The notes under the pieces: generated by a model
Database searches by the model: none
The model's input: only the letters and a program-made list of their open reading frames with translations
Told to the model about the DNA's origin: nothing
Shown here: positions 34,810-47,436 of the stretch, piece by piece
Layout: each line of letters opens with the position of its first letter
Position numbering within the stretch: the first letter of the stretch is position 1
NCBI GenBank assembly: GCA_946902985.2
Contig: OX336397.1
Span: 185,694,813 to 185,758,812 of the forward strand
Direction: 5' to 3'
Length of the DNA: 64,000 bases
Origin: Meconema thalassinum
Taxonomy: Eukaryota > Arthropoda > Insecta > Orthoptera > Tettigoniidae
Program-made: the position numbers and the translations under genes

Positions 34810-37324
34810 CATCTGACAAAGTGGGAAGCGGCTTCGGTGACGTAACTGGTAGCATGCAGAATGTCTATGCCCAAGGTCGCGGTTTCAAAGCCGGCCGAAG
34901 TCGTCGGATTTTCTAAGAGCGCTAAAATCCCTCAGTATGCTTTCCTTTGGAGGGGAAATTCCAACGTTCGTTACGAGTTGCTGGTTGGGGTGGCATCTAG
35001 TAGCCAAGTTCACAGCTAGGTGTCATTGACGGTAGTACCTGGTAGCAACATTAGGAACTACTGCTTGAAATTGACCGTCTGCAGTCCTTACCAGAATTAC
35101 AGACTAATACATCCATTACAATTCACACCGTTTATCAGACAGATTCTACACTCACCCAAAGTACACGGGGTTAGATGACCACGTTGTCGCAGCCCCTAAA
35201 CTGAGGAACCAACCAGAGGTAGATTTCATCAGAAAGCTAACTATTGCAATGGGTGGGCTACCATGTTTCGACTTCCGGAAAATTTCGACATATCTTCGCG
35301 TTTCACATCCCCCAGACCCCAAAACCACCGTCAGTTCAAAAGTATACATATATCAGTTTCTTGTGGACACGATAACTGCCGTAATTTTTCACCAATCACT
35401 TTTTACCGAATATGTATACCTATAAAATCTCGGTCGAGTTCGTTACTGGGCTAAATCGGTAGAAGGGGGTGAAAATGGGGGGCTTTTTTCGAAGAAGTGA
35501 AATATTGCTATAACTCTCTTAATATGTGAAATATCGAATCCGTTCAACGTTCATACTATGTGTCGGATAAAGCCCAAAAATTTATGTTTGAAGAGTTTTT
35601 TTTATAGCACCAACCATTGAGCAAAGGGGTGGGAAAAAGTGGGGTTTTCGGGAAACATTAATCATATCTCTCTTAATAGGCACAATCTCAAAACCGTACA
35701 AAATGGACAATATTCCCCTAATAATTACCTAAAATTTTGTCTTAAAGAATTTTTGATATGACCCACCATTATGCCAAGGGATGAGAAAAATGATTTCGGA
35801 ATTATAAGAAAATGCCAAGAGCTATCAGTGCTTGCCATGGCAACTGTACTAAATTGATGAGGGATGAGCCATCAGACGTTGTCAAGATAACGCACTTGCA
35901 CGAGATCATATTCAGAATTCCATCTGACTAAGTGTGAAGCGGCTTCGGTGACGTAACTGGTAGCAAGCATGCTGAATGTCTATGCCCAAGGTCGCGAGTT
36001 CAAAGCCGGCCGAAGTCGTCGGATTTTCTAAGAGCGCTATAAATCCCTCAGTATGCTTTCCTTTGGAGGGGAAATTCCAACGTTCGTTGCGAGTTGCTGG
36101 CTACGGTGGCATCTAGTAGCGAAGTTCACAGGTAGGTGTCGTTGACGGTAGTACCTGGTAGCAACATTAGGAACTACTGCTTGAAATTGACCGTCTGCAG
36201 TCCTTACCTGAATTACAGACTAATACATCCATCCCTAAGTACACGGGGTTACATGACCGCGTTGTCGCAGCCCCTAAACTGAGGAACCAACCAAAATCTC
36301 TGCGGGAGATATAATTTTGCGTGAAGAAGTAACAGACCGTTACATAGTTACACATCAGTGTCGAAACCTTGCATAAGGACAGTGTGACCACAAGTATAAA
36401 AATGGACCCCAAATGACAAGAAGGTTACCGTTCCCATAAGACAATAAAATGTTTAAAATAAGCATAAAATGACGAAAAACAAAGTTAATTAAGCTCCAAT
36501 TATAAAATACCTTCTCGCAATAAATGAGGTCTGATCCTTCTACGAAAACATGCATATTCTGCCTATTTTCGCCTATCCCCAAGTTTGTCCGGTGAAATCT
36601 ACCTCCGCCTTCTATGAACATAAATATCTACGAATCTTTTACAGCAATCAAAACTGTTTTTTTTTAATGTTCATAGAGGCTATGAACATAAGTTCACCTA
36701 TAGGATTTTCAATAAACTGGTGAGCACAAATCAAACTTGGCGGCGACGTGAAGTATAAATATCTAAATGGACGTTTCTCGCGATTTAACCATCTGAGTGC
36801 TGTGAAATTTTCATGTTAATTGCTTATACAAATGTAAATCCACAGGCATCTAATTTATTTCAATTGTTTTCATAACCACAAGATGGCAGCTGAGCGAAAT
36901 TTTAAAATCTCGTCTTTATTTCTTGTGTCCTAATCTTGCGATTGAAGTTTGAATACTGCACATACACAATAATCTACATAACTCTAAGACCTACATAAAT
37001 ATAAAAATATAAACATTTATAAAAATCCGAAATATTTAGACGGCTCTCAATATCTACGAATCCATTACAGCAATCAAACTGAAACTTTGTATGTTGATAG
37101 TGGCATTTAACATAAATAGGATATATGAAAATAGGGTGTATAGTTCTTCACGGAACTACTTGTTTAATTTATTTTTTAAATTTTTAGCTTACGGCTTTTA
37201 GGGCCGGTAGTGTCCGAGGACATGTTCGGCTCGCCGAGATAGTAGCTGCATCTATGAGAGAGCTACAAGTACCTTCGCGTGTTGTGTGTTGTCTGTGGAA
37301 GGAAAGAGTGAATGTAAGGACTAG

Positions 37325-37520
37325 GAATTGGAAGGTGGCGGCTGTGGCCTATAGTTAGGGACCAACCCCGGCATTTACCTGGATGAAAGAAGGGAAACCA
37401 TAGAAAACCATCTTCAAGGCTGCCGGCGGGGGATTCGATGTGAGCGACTGCCTGCAGCCACGCCGTAACAACCACGGCTAACTCATCCGGTGGCATACAG
37501 TAGTCATAGGGCAGGATACT
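37325..37520 (-). mobile_element. SINE S1 remnant
   Basis: Contains 'ggcggctgtggcc', 'accccggcatttacctgg', 'gggaaaccatagaaaacc', and a decayed tRNA-like head read on the minus strand ('ggttgttacggcgtggctgc'). Confidence 0.5.
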
Positions 37521-37879
37521 TACCAATGATAATATAACCCGAATATCAAAGGCAAATTATATTCATAGAATAATCTGCAATATCACGCAAAAGTTACTGT
37601 ATTTCTGATTTGTAATACAAAAAACAGCTTGTAGAGGTAAAATGCAGCATAAAGATATGATTAATAATATATAAACGTCAACATATCAGTAGTAGAACAC
37701 ACCTTAACGGAGTGTATAAAATTTAGTTCTAGTACATATTACATACAATGTATTGTGCGTGATACCTTTCGTCATAAGGTAGAGATTCAAAATCTTCCGT
37801 ATTAGCAGTGGCATCAAGAGTGTAAAATTAGACCTAAAATGTCACATAGGTCTCGGTGACTTAAAGAGTAAATCTTATA
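37521..37879. other. Unannotated intron sequence
   Basis: AT-rich, with no gene or repeat recognised. Confidence 0.5.
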
Positions 37880-40226
37880 TATATATATAAAGGAAAGTCT
37901 GTCTGTTCGTCTTTTATGCGTTCATGAACCATTCATCCGATTGCAATCAAATTTTGCTGAGTTGTTGTACACACTTCCGGGAGGTTTATAGGCATAGTTA
38001 ATCCATTTCAAAATAGATAGAGCGCGAGTAGTTTAAACAAATGCGTAATGGCGATGCGTTCATATACAATTCATCCGATTGCGATCAAATTTTGGTGAGT
38101 TGTTGTGCACATTCCCGGAAAAGTTCTATGCGTAGTAAATCCAATTTACAATAGATGGCGCGCGAGCAGCTTCAACAAAATTGCGTGCGTTTGTTTCAAC
38201 ATAGTCCCGTATGCGTTCATATACCGTTCGTCCGATAGCGACTAAACTGGGGTGAGTTGTTGTGCACACTTCAGGGAAGGTTTCTGGCTTAGTAAATCCA
38301 CTTAACAAAAGGTAGCACACGAGTAGATTCAACAAATGAGCGACGACGGGTGAAGCGTTTCAACAAAGTCCTGTATGCGTTCACATACCATTCGTCCGAT
38401 AGCGATGAAACTTGGGTGAGAGGTAGGGTACATTTCAGGCAAGGTTTCTGGCTTAGCAAATCCACTTCACGATAGGTAGGGCACGAATAGATTCAACAAA
38501 TGAGCGACGACGCGCGAAGCTTTTCTACAAAGTCCCGTATGCGTTCATATACTATTCGTCTGATAGCGATGAAAATTGGGTGAGATGTTGTGTACACTTG
38601 AGGGAACATTTCTGGGTTGGTAAATGCACTTTACAATAGGTATCGCATAAGTAGATTAAACAAATGAGCGACGACGCGCGAAGTGTTTCAACATAGTCCC
38701 GTATGCGTTCAATTACCATTCGTACGATGGCGACTAAACTTGGGTGAGTTGTTGTGTACACTTCAGGGAAGGTTTCTGGCTTAGTAAATCCACTTAACAA
38801 TAGGTAGCGCTCGAGTAGTTTCAACAAATGAGCGACGACGTGCGAAGCGTTTCAAAAACGTCATGTATGCGTTCACATACCATTCGTCCGATAGCGATGA
38901 AACTTGTGTGAGAGGTAGTGTACACTTCAGGCAAGATTTCTGGGTTAGTAAATGCACTTTACAATATGTATTGCACAAGTAGATTAAACAAATCAGCGAC
39001 GACGCGCCAAGCGTTTCAAAAAAGTCCCTTATGCGTTCATATACTATTCGTCTGATAGCGATGAAACTTGGGTGAGAAGTAGTGTTCTCTTCAGGGAAGG
39101 TTTCTGGGTTAGTAAATGCACTTTACAATAGGTATCGTACAGGTAGATTAAACAAATGAGTGACGACGCGCGAAGTGTTTCAACATAGTCCCGTATGCGT
39201 TCATATACCATTCGTCCGATAGCGACTAAACTTAGGTGAGTTGTTGTGTACACTCCTGGGAAGGTTTCTGGCTTAGTACATCCACTTTAGAATAGGTATC
39301 GCACAAGTAGATTCAACAAATGATTGACGGCACGCGAATCGCTTAAACAAAGTCCCGAAGCGATCAAATACCATTCATCCGATTGCTATGAATCTTTGGT
39401 TGAATTGTTGTGCACACTCCAGAAATGTTTCTGAATTGGTAAATTATTTTTACAATAGGTAGTGCACGAGTAGATTCAACAAAAGAGTAACGGCGCGCAT
39501 ATCGTTTAAAAAAATCATATGCGTTCATATACCATTCATGCGATTGCAATGAAATTTAGAGAAATGTTGTTTCCACTCCCGCAAAGATATCTGATTTAGT
39601 AAATCCATTTTACAATTGGTAGCGCACGTGTAGATTCAACTAATGAGCGACAGCGCGTGAATCGTTTCAACCAACTCCCGTATGCGTTCATATACCAGTC
39701 ATCCGATTGTGATAAAACGTTGGTTAGTTGAGTACAGTCCTGCGAAGGTGTATGAATTAGTAAATCCGTTTTTCAATGGGTGGCGCACAAGAAGATTCAA
39801 CAAATGAGTGAAGGCGCGTGAATCGTTTAAACAAAATCCCGTATGCGTTCATATACCATTCATCCAATTGCGATGAAACGTTCATGAGTTGTTGTGTACA
39901 CTCCAGGGAAGGCTTTCGACTTAGTAAATCCATTTTACAATAGGTAGCTTACGAGTATATTCAACAAATGGGTGACGGCGCTCGAATCGTTTCAATAAAG
40001 TCCCGTATGCGTTCATATACCATTCAATTCATTGCGATGAAACTTTGGTGAGTTGTTGAGCACGCTCCTATGATTCTTTTTGAGATAGTAAATCAATTTT
40101 ACAATAGTTTAGAGCTGTTTAACGGCAAATAAATAAATATTGGGAATCCATAAGCATTTCAACAAACAAAGTTACAACGCCAACACTTTCTTTGATTGGC
40201 ATTGCAACGCATGCCGGGTACAGCTT
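37880..40226 (+). mobile_element. Helitron-like element carrying a satellite-type array
   Basis: It starts with an (AT)n run then 'gtctgtctgttcgtc', and ends 'gcaacgcatgccgggtacagcttg' before T. The end resembles a decayed version of the hairpin-CTAG terminus seen at 29764 (minus strand). Nearly the whole body is the 164 bp tandem array. No protein is encoded. Confidence 0.4.
37915..40110 (+). repeat. 164 bp tandem array, about 14 units
   Basis: 'atgcgttca' or a close variant recurs at 37915, 38054, 38211, 38375, 38539, 38703, 38867, 39031, 39195, ~39359, 39519, 39682, 39843 and 40007. The spacing is 164 through the middle, with small departures at both ends. Units share 'ttcatataccattcgtccgat', 'gagttgttgtg' and 'tagtaaatccactt'. 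Central units are most alike. Reading frames on the minus strand (for example 38126-38335 and 38552-38827) are translations of the repeat. Confidence 0.9.
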
Positions 40227-40354
40227 GTATGAAATAAAATTATACATAAATATTGCAGACATCATTTTGACGACCAAGTGTATTAGTGTGACACGGTAAT
40301 TGTTTTCCGTGGTTGCCCACTTTTACACGAAGCAAATCTCGGTCAGGAAAACCA

Positions 40355-40465
40355 AGATTAATCGCTAAGGGGACCCGATGCGATGACCACTCAGGCCAAA
40401 TGGCTCGGCAGCGGTTGATTGGTAGGCCTTGGCCCTTCGTGGGCTGTAGTGCCAGGGGCTATTTA
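40355..40465 (+). repeat. SINE S3 fragment
   Basis: Matches the 3' half of the SINE at 34499-34809: 'aggggacccgatgcgatgacc', 'caggccaaatggct', 'gtgccaggggct'. Confidence 0.6.
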
Positions 40466-40469
40466 TTAT

Positions 40470-40808
40470 ACTCTAATCAATACCGGGCTAGTTCCTAACT
40501 GAAGGCCATAGCAACCTCCTTTCCAATCCTTATTTGAATTACAAGTACACACTCTACTACAGCCATCACAGTAACACATGTTATCAGAAAAATTGTATAC
40601 ATTCAAGTTTATGGGCTATATGAGCATGATATTGCGAAGCTTGTAAATTAATCAACAATAACAGAATAATTTAAGCTCTTTTGACCTTAATACTATGTTT
40701 CTTGATGATATCTCCAGCTGTTGTAACGTTACGCCACATGCAGGGTTAGCCAATATATTTCTTTATTAATTTCAATTCCCTACAACGACCCCTGTTAATA
40801 TCATTTAA
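40470..40808. other. Unannotated intron sequence
   Basis: No gene or repeat was recognised. Confidence 0.5.
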
Positions 40809-42327
40809 AACAAGTGGTTCCGTGAAGAACTATACAGCCAATTTTCATATATCCTACTTATGTTAATTGCCTCTATCAAAATACAAAATTTCAGTTCGGT
40901 TTTTGGGATAGATTCGTAGATATTGAGTACGGTCTAAATATTTAAGATGGTCGCCAGGTTGGATTTTTACTTATGTACTATTACATGAAGATTATTTTGT
41001 ACTTGTGGTATTCAGACTTCAATCGCTTGATTGGGACACAAGAAGTAATAAAAAAAATCGAGATTTTAAAATTTCGCACAGCTCCCATCTTGTGGTTATG
41101 AATACCACTGAAACAAATTAGATACCAGTGGTTTCACATTTGTATAAGCATTTAACGTGCAACGTTTCACTGCACTCGGATGGTTAAATCGCGAGAAACG
41201 TCCATTTAAATATTTATAATTCCCATCGCTGCCATGTTGGATTTGTGCTCACCAGGTTACTGAAAGTCATATCGGTGAACTTATGTTCATAGCCTCTATC
41301 AACATAAGAAAAATCTGTTTGATTGTTGTAAAAGATTCGTAGTTATTGAGATCCGTCAAAATATTTCAGATGCTCGCCATTTTGGATTGTTATATGTATT
41401 GGCCATAGTGTTGTGAACCATTGAAGGAAAATTTTTGCGTAGCTTCATTATTCAAACTTTCACTTCGATCACATGATTACGACACAAGAATTAAAAACTT
41501 AATTTTTAAATGTCGTACAGCCGCCATCTTGAGGTTATGTAAACAATTGAACTATATTCGATGCGAGTGCATTACAATATGTATAGTCATTTACTGTACC
41601 ACATTTCACGGCTCTCAGAGAGTTAAATCACGAGCAAAGTCTATTAAAATGTTCAACTTCGCTTGGCCGCCATGTTCGTTTTGTACTTTACAGGTTTCTG
41701 AAGGTACATAGATAAACTTGCAGCAGTGCCCTTTATCACCATACTATATTTCAGGGCGATATCATAAATAGTTTCGGTGATATTGAATGCCAGTGAAATA
41801 TTTCGCACAGTCACCATTTTGAGGTAATGTAAACAATTGAACTAAATTAGAAGCTAGTGCATGACAATGTGTATAAACTTTTCCTGTACCATGTTCCATT
41901 ACGTTTGGATGGTTAAATCGCGAGAAAAGTGTATTTAAAAGTCTCAACTTCGCTTGGCCGCCATGTTCGTTTTGTAGTTACCAGGTTTCTGAGAGTCTCA
42001 TAAATGAACTTCTAGTAGTTCTCTTTATGACCGTACAAAATTTCAGGGTGACATCTGTAATAGTTTCGGAGATACTGAATCCTGGTGAAATATTTCGCAC
42101 AGCCTCCATGTTGGAATGGTGAGACATTATAAAATTTGAAGGGCAGGGTCGGGGTCGGCCAGAATGGTGCTATGACCTTAACGAGTTTTTAGAAAACGCT
42201 CCAGCCGTTTAGAATTTTTTAGGGGCACACACACACCATCACACACACACACGCACACACAGACACAAGGACAAAAGGTGATCTTATAAGGCTGGTTTTT
42301 TTTTCATAAAATGAAGATAGGCTAAAC
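40809..42327 (-). repeat. R2 repeat, copy b
   Basis: On the plus strand it opens AACAAG (40809-40814), then a hairpin and an AGCCAATTTTCA-like block. It closes with '...ggtgatcttataaggc' and 'gaagataggctaaa'. Read on the minus strand this is the R2 order with both ends present. Confidence 0.75.
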
Positions 42328-42627
42328 ATTATATGCCAGTGATAAACATTTGTAAAGGGATTTACTGTACCAAGGGTCACTGCACTCGGATGGTTAAATT
42401 GCGAGAAACGACCATGTGAATATTTATACTTCGCGTCGCCGCCATGTTGGATTTGTGATCACCAGGTTATTAAAAGTCCTATAGGTGAACTTATGTTCAT
42501 AGCCCCTATGAACATTAAACATTCAGTTTGATAGCTGTAATAGATTCGTAGATATTGAGATCTATCTAAATATTTCGGATGGTTGCCATATTGGATTGTT
42601 ATATTTATAGGCCATAGAGTCATGTAC

Positions 42628-45600
42628 TGCCCCCGTAAATTGAATTATATTGAGACCACGATGGCTGTATTGGCATATATGAATAAAGTTATGGCTGTCA
42701 TAGTTGTGACGTGTATATTCATGACGTAGGCACGGATGACGTAGACTTCATGCAAGTAGGCTGGTTGAGCTGAGATTCTTGGTGACGTCATGATTTTGTT
42801 CGAGAAAGATCTGAGAATTACGACGCAGTCGCAGGAAACAAGGTATTGTGCTAAGGAAGAAGTTACGCTATTGGAGGAAAGGCTCGAACCAATGAACGAT
42901 AGTTTGGAAGGAAGACGGAGATTACTGAAACTACGATATTTAATTACTTTTGGCATGCAGAATTGTGGAAAACTATTTTCAGTTATGGCATTGATATGGA
43001 ATTTTGAAGGAATTAATTTTGAGTTTTTGAAATTTGAAAATCCGTCAAGTATAGCCAAAGTTAAAACTTCTAGCAATGACGGAGCAACAGGCTATGGAAG
43101 GGATGGATACGCCCCTTAAGAAGTTGATAAAAGGTCGTGCACAGGAGAGAAGAGCTCTCATACCGCTCATATCTGATATCTCATACCGCATATATATTTC
43201 TGATGTCATATAGTCATTTTCGAGTGAATAAGTGAAGCAAGTCGTCTTTAGCGTGTGGTTAAAGCCCGGCGCATCGAACGAACACGGAGCAGTTCCATTT
43301 TACGGTGTTCGAGACTAGGCGAAGTTGAAACGCTCACATTAACGTCTCTACCAGATAGGATATCTAGAGTTGGCTTCTGCCTTTATTATAATTCAATTGG
43401 GCAGTACAACATTGAGGTGTGTAGAAGATTTGAACAATCTCACGATTATAATTCGAAAGATATTGGCATTTTAAGACTGCAGACAAAAGTGATTTTCTCG
43501 CCACCTGAGAAGCACTTTTAAAATACCACATTATACACTACGGCTGACACGTGTATTGCAACCGTGATATTGAAGAATACGTTTGGTGATACAACGATAC
43601 ATTCTACTATGGAACATTATAATCTGGCAGTGCTTTCAATGATTATAACAGAAGTTGAGATGGAAGGCTAAGGCTTTAATGCAATTGGGACATATATCGA
43701 TGGAGTGAAATAGCAGCATGGAACTTCGTTAATCGTCATTCTACAAAAGCGAGCATGTAGTGAACATCCAACTACACTCATGCATCGTGAATCCATCGCT
43801 GAATTATATCAAATGGCAGTGGAAATATCATCATACTCCACAATTATGAATATTTCTGCGGAAATAACTGCAATAAACTTCATGACGAATTGCGACCAGA
43901 ACTTCAGGGAACTTTCAAGAGAGGCCAGGGTGGACCCGGCTCACAAAGAAGAGTTTTGCCAGAAGGATGTCTTTCGTATACACGGAGCAGTGCAATTTCC
44001 GGAGGAGGAAGCAGTTCGATTCTCCGAGGGCGCTGATTCCAGGTTCGAGGTCGGAGCACATCTTCACGCTGGTGAAATGGAACCAACAGCAGTTTTCTTT
44101 GAAAATTTTCCTCTAGAACTTCAATCAACAGATAAGGTAGTCGTGAACGTTTCTTGTATTATTTGAGTCATGTAGCGATATCTGAGCACCCATTTTTCCC
44201 ATATTTTCTGTCCTATATTTTGCCCCATTTTCTTGCTTGATATTTCTGTACTCAGTACACTTCGATGATTTATGCCTTTTTCTACGATTTTTGAGACATT
44301 GTTATGTCATTGGCATTCTTAAATAATTTTGGATCAGTTGAGACTGATAATTTATATTCTTTCAGTAATTTGCATACTTTTGTAGTCACGATTTGACTGT
44401 AAAGTTAACGACTTTCTATGGCAGATTTGAATTCAGACAGCGTGTCATTTTATTAAAGTAATTCTTTTCAGTTAATTACTTTGACCAATTTTCTGTCATC
44501 CTCAAGAAAGAAGAATAATTAAATGATTTTAGAGCGTTAAAATCTATTACGTTATCGACGATCTTGGAAATACTAGTCGTTTTATGAACATGATTGCAAC
44601 ATAGACATTTATCATTGCATTATAGACAATTTTATGAAATATGAACTTTGATTACGATTTATTGAATACACTATAGTAATGAACTTTTGATAGGAGTTTT
44701 TCTCAATTATAGATTGGAACAATAATGTTTGCATTCCACAATCTAATTGTATTCTATTCGATTATTTATGCAGTTTAGATGAACTTTGATTGAAGATAGT
44801 ATTTTTATACTGCGATTCTTTGAAGATATTAATCTCAATTTTGACAGACCAGGGAGGAGTGTCTAACCGTATTTGCTATTAAATTTATTTGTGATTGGCA
44901 AATTTTTACTTCTTATCGATTCATGAATGGAACCCACGAAGGTTAAATAATAACAGTCATTAATACAATTGATGAATATAAGAATTTTTAAAGAGGAACA
45001 ATGGATGTATAATCGTTAGTTCAGTGGACGTGTAAAAGTCGCTGATGAATAATGCCCTTGAATAAATGAAGGAGATTCCCACAGTAATGTTAATGAAGTT
45101 GATGAATTTATAAGTGGAGGTTTTTGTATGTATTGTGGAAGATTTTGATGCCATATATATTGAGATATATGATGAATTCTGGGCCAATTGTTGTGCAATT
45201 TTGTGCGTTTTGAGCGAAATATTTTTCCGCTGAATGTATTGTCCTGGTTCTTTGAAAGTTATTCATATGAAGATACTGTTAAAATTAACAAGAGTGTTAA
45301 ATAATTTGAGATGAAGATTTTGAATGGAGGTTACCGTCACAAATAATAATAATTATTAAACCTTATTAAACCTGAATTTGACATTTAAATATAACTAACC
45401 TTCATTGGTCGATTATATCACCACGATTTGAGTAATTATCAACCGGATAAACGTGTGGTTTAATGTATTTCTTATATAAATAATATAAACAATATAAATA
45501 TTGTAAATAATTATGTAAATATCTTTGATAATAATTTGAAATGAAAGGGATTAATAGAGGCGTGTATAAAATTTTCAATTGTCGTTTGACATTGTTATAA

Positions 45601-46505
45601 ACAATTTATTATTGTTATAAATAATTAATGAACTTTTGTTATAAACATTAAGAGTTTTGTTATTATACTCTAAACAACGCTAATTAAACAAGTGGTTTGA
45701 ACAATTAAACATGATTTGGGATTATTAGAGTAATCCACTGGTGTTTGAATGGAGCATTTAAAAGATTTGCGTGATAATATTTCAGTTGAGAAGTGGACAT
45801 TTAACGTGTTTTGAAAGGGAGCCAGGCTCTGATGTAACTGGCATATGCTAGGGTCCACTTGACGGTGCAGGTGTATCGCAGCTGGCCAGGAAACTGTATG
45901 ATAGAGGCCAAGGACGTCTCCATAATAGCCTTGTGGCTATAAATAAAATGTGAAGTATATAAACACGCAAAACAATTGCTATATGTGTCTCGTCCCAAAT
46001 CCCTTTTCCATTCCAAGTGCATTATTATAATTACGTTATTTTGAGCTTGAGAAAGCTGAAACATTGTATGTAGAGTATACAAGTCCTACAGGAGGACATG
46101 GTTATGTGGACAATGGCTTCTGATTGCCACGTGTATTTTGTTGTTTTATTCTTGTTAAATTCATTCTTTTTGTGAAATAAATTATTGTGCAGTTTAAAGT
46201 TTCTCGTCTTCGTTTTGGTCATTTTAAATATCATGGTGGAGGTTATTGTGAGGGCATACTTTTAAGTGATCCAGTTGACAACCCAGTCCCCGAGATAAAT
46301 TTAAAAGGTAAGTAAAAGGTAAGTATGAACCCCCGTATATTTTGGTGTGTTCCACAATAATTTCTTGTTAACTACTGTGTTCTAATCTTGATAGTATCTG
46401 TCAGTGCCATTTTCATTGATGTAGCTGTGCCGGTGCGTTTGATTATTGGCAATCCGATTGAGGGGGCGGATATCTGACAGCCTACTATCCGGGTTATCGG
46501 GGACA
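42628..46505 (+). mobile_element. Solo LTR (copy B), 3878 bp
   Basis: Bounded TGCCCCCG...CGGGGACA with GTAC on both sides (42624-42627 and 46506-46509). The empty R2 site elsewhere confirms the boundaries. It is homologous in inverted orientation to 1443-6734. No gag or pol is present, so a solo LTR left by recombination is the simplest reading; a short non-autonomous element is the alternative. It contains a TATA-like GATAAAAGG (43126-43134), which puts U3 at ~0.5 kb and leaves ~3.3 kb of R-U5. Frames at 42790-43119 and 43780-44166 match peptide strings in copy A but contain no recognised domain. Confidence 0.8.
43126..43134 (+). promoter_or_regulatory. Candidate TATA box of LTR copy B
   Basis: GATAAAAGG aligns with TATAAAAGG in copy A. 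An AG-rich 'caggagagaagagc' follows as in copy A. Confidence 0.35.
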
Positions 46506-47436
46506 GTACCATTTAAGGAAAATTATAACGTAGGCATATTATTCAAACTTTCACTTCGATCGTATGAATACGCCACAAGAAATAAAAACTTAATTTAAAA
46601 ATTTGCACAGCCGCCATCTTGAGGTTATGTAAACAATTGAATTAAATTAGTTACCAGTGCATTTCAATGTGTATAAACATTTCCTGTACCAAGTTTAATT
46701 GCGTTTGGATCATTAAATCGCGAGAAAGGTCTATTTAAAATTTTCAACTTCGCTTGACCGCCATTTTCGTTTTGTAGTTAACCGGTTTTTGAAAGTCTAA
46801 TAGGTCAACTTCCATTAGTGCCCTTTATCTCCGTACAAAATGTCAGGGTGATACCGCTAATAGTTTCAGAGATATAGAATGCTGGTGAAATATTTCGCAC
46901 GGCCGCCATCTTGAGGTTATGTGACCAATTGAACGAAGTTAGATGTCGGTGCAATACAATGTGTAGAAACATATACTGTACCAAGTTTTATTGCGTTTGG
47001 TTGGTTAAATCGCGAGAAACGTCTATTTAAATGTCGCAAATTCGCATGGCCGCTTTGTTGGTATTTTAGTTACCAGGTTTTCAAACGTCACATTGGTGAA
47101 CTTCTAGTAGTTCCCTCTGTCACCGTAAAATATTCCAGGGTGATATCGGTAATAGTTTCGGAGATATTGAATGCCGGTTAAATATTTCGCACAGCCGCCA
47201 TGTTGGATTGGTGAGACGTAACAAAATTTGAAGGGCACGGTGGGGGTCCCCTGGAATAGTGCTATGAACATACCGAGTTTCATTGAAATCGCTCCAGCCG
47301 TTTAGAAGTTATCAGGGGTGGGGCACACACCTTCACACACACCATCACACACACACGCACACACAGACAGATATACGGACAAAAAGTGATCTCATAAGCC
47401 TATTTTTTTTTTCATAATTGAAAATTGGCTAAAAAT

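Larger units (their letters stand above)
33738..36623 (+). mobile_element. R3 element with short inverted ends and an internal duplication
   Basis: GGTAGATTTCA (33739-33749) is matched by its complement TGAAATCTACC (36593-36603). The R2 phrase from 33701 to 33737 recurs at about 36624-36662, so the insertion is flanked by a long (~37 base) duplication. Inside are two direct units starting 'ggtagatttcat(t/c)agaaagctaac' at 33739 and about 35217. The first is longer because of a SINE. It may be a non-autonomous DNA transposon or a composite. Frames at 33770-34102 and similar are not supported as genes. Confidence 0.5.
32716..37164 (+). repeat. R2 repeat, copy a (HINE-like), with nested R3
   Basis: Starts TTTTTAGCCTATTTTCA (32716-32732) followed by 'ggcttatgagatcacc' and a GT-rich run. 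The interior has ~290-300 base units ('aagatggcggct', 'ggttaaatcgcgagaa' read on the other strand, 'cagggtgat'). It ends with TGAAAATAGG, a hairpin TAGTTC-TTCACG-GAACTA and CTTGTT (37159-37164). The R3 element (33738-36623) interrupts it. The same family is inverted at 40809-47436 and 59100-61944. Confidence 0.75.
42328..47436 (-). repeat. R2 repeat, copy c, split by LTR copy B
   Basis: It begins abruptly beside copy b inside the R2 interior, so its hairpin end is missing. It continues to 'ataagcctatttt...aaaattggctaaaaa' at 47436. The LTR-type element at 42628-46505 splits it. The R2 phrase 'gagtcatgtac|cat(t)aaagg', intact at 59.7 and 61.3 kb, shows the empty site. Confidence 0.75.

Noticed and set aside
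38126..39549. Several similar minus-strand frames (for example one beginning MLNLLVCYLLLSG)
   Set aside because: They are translations of the 164 bp tandem unit. 164 is not a multiple of three, so no frame continues across units.
37915..40110. CRISPR-like array
   Set aside because: Whole units repeat with no short repeat/unique spacer pattern, and the DNA is eukaryotic. The same applies to 50381-50640.
43780..44166. 128-codon frame in solo LTR B with similarity to a frame in copy A
   Set aside because: The shared peptide (for example HGAVQFPEEEAVRFSEG) may only reflect nucleotide similarity of the LTRs. No domain and no start context. Kept as a note in the LTR entries.
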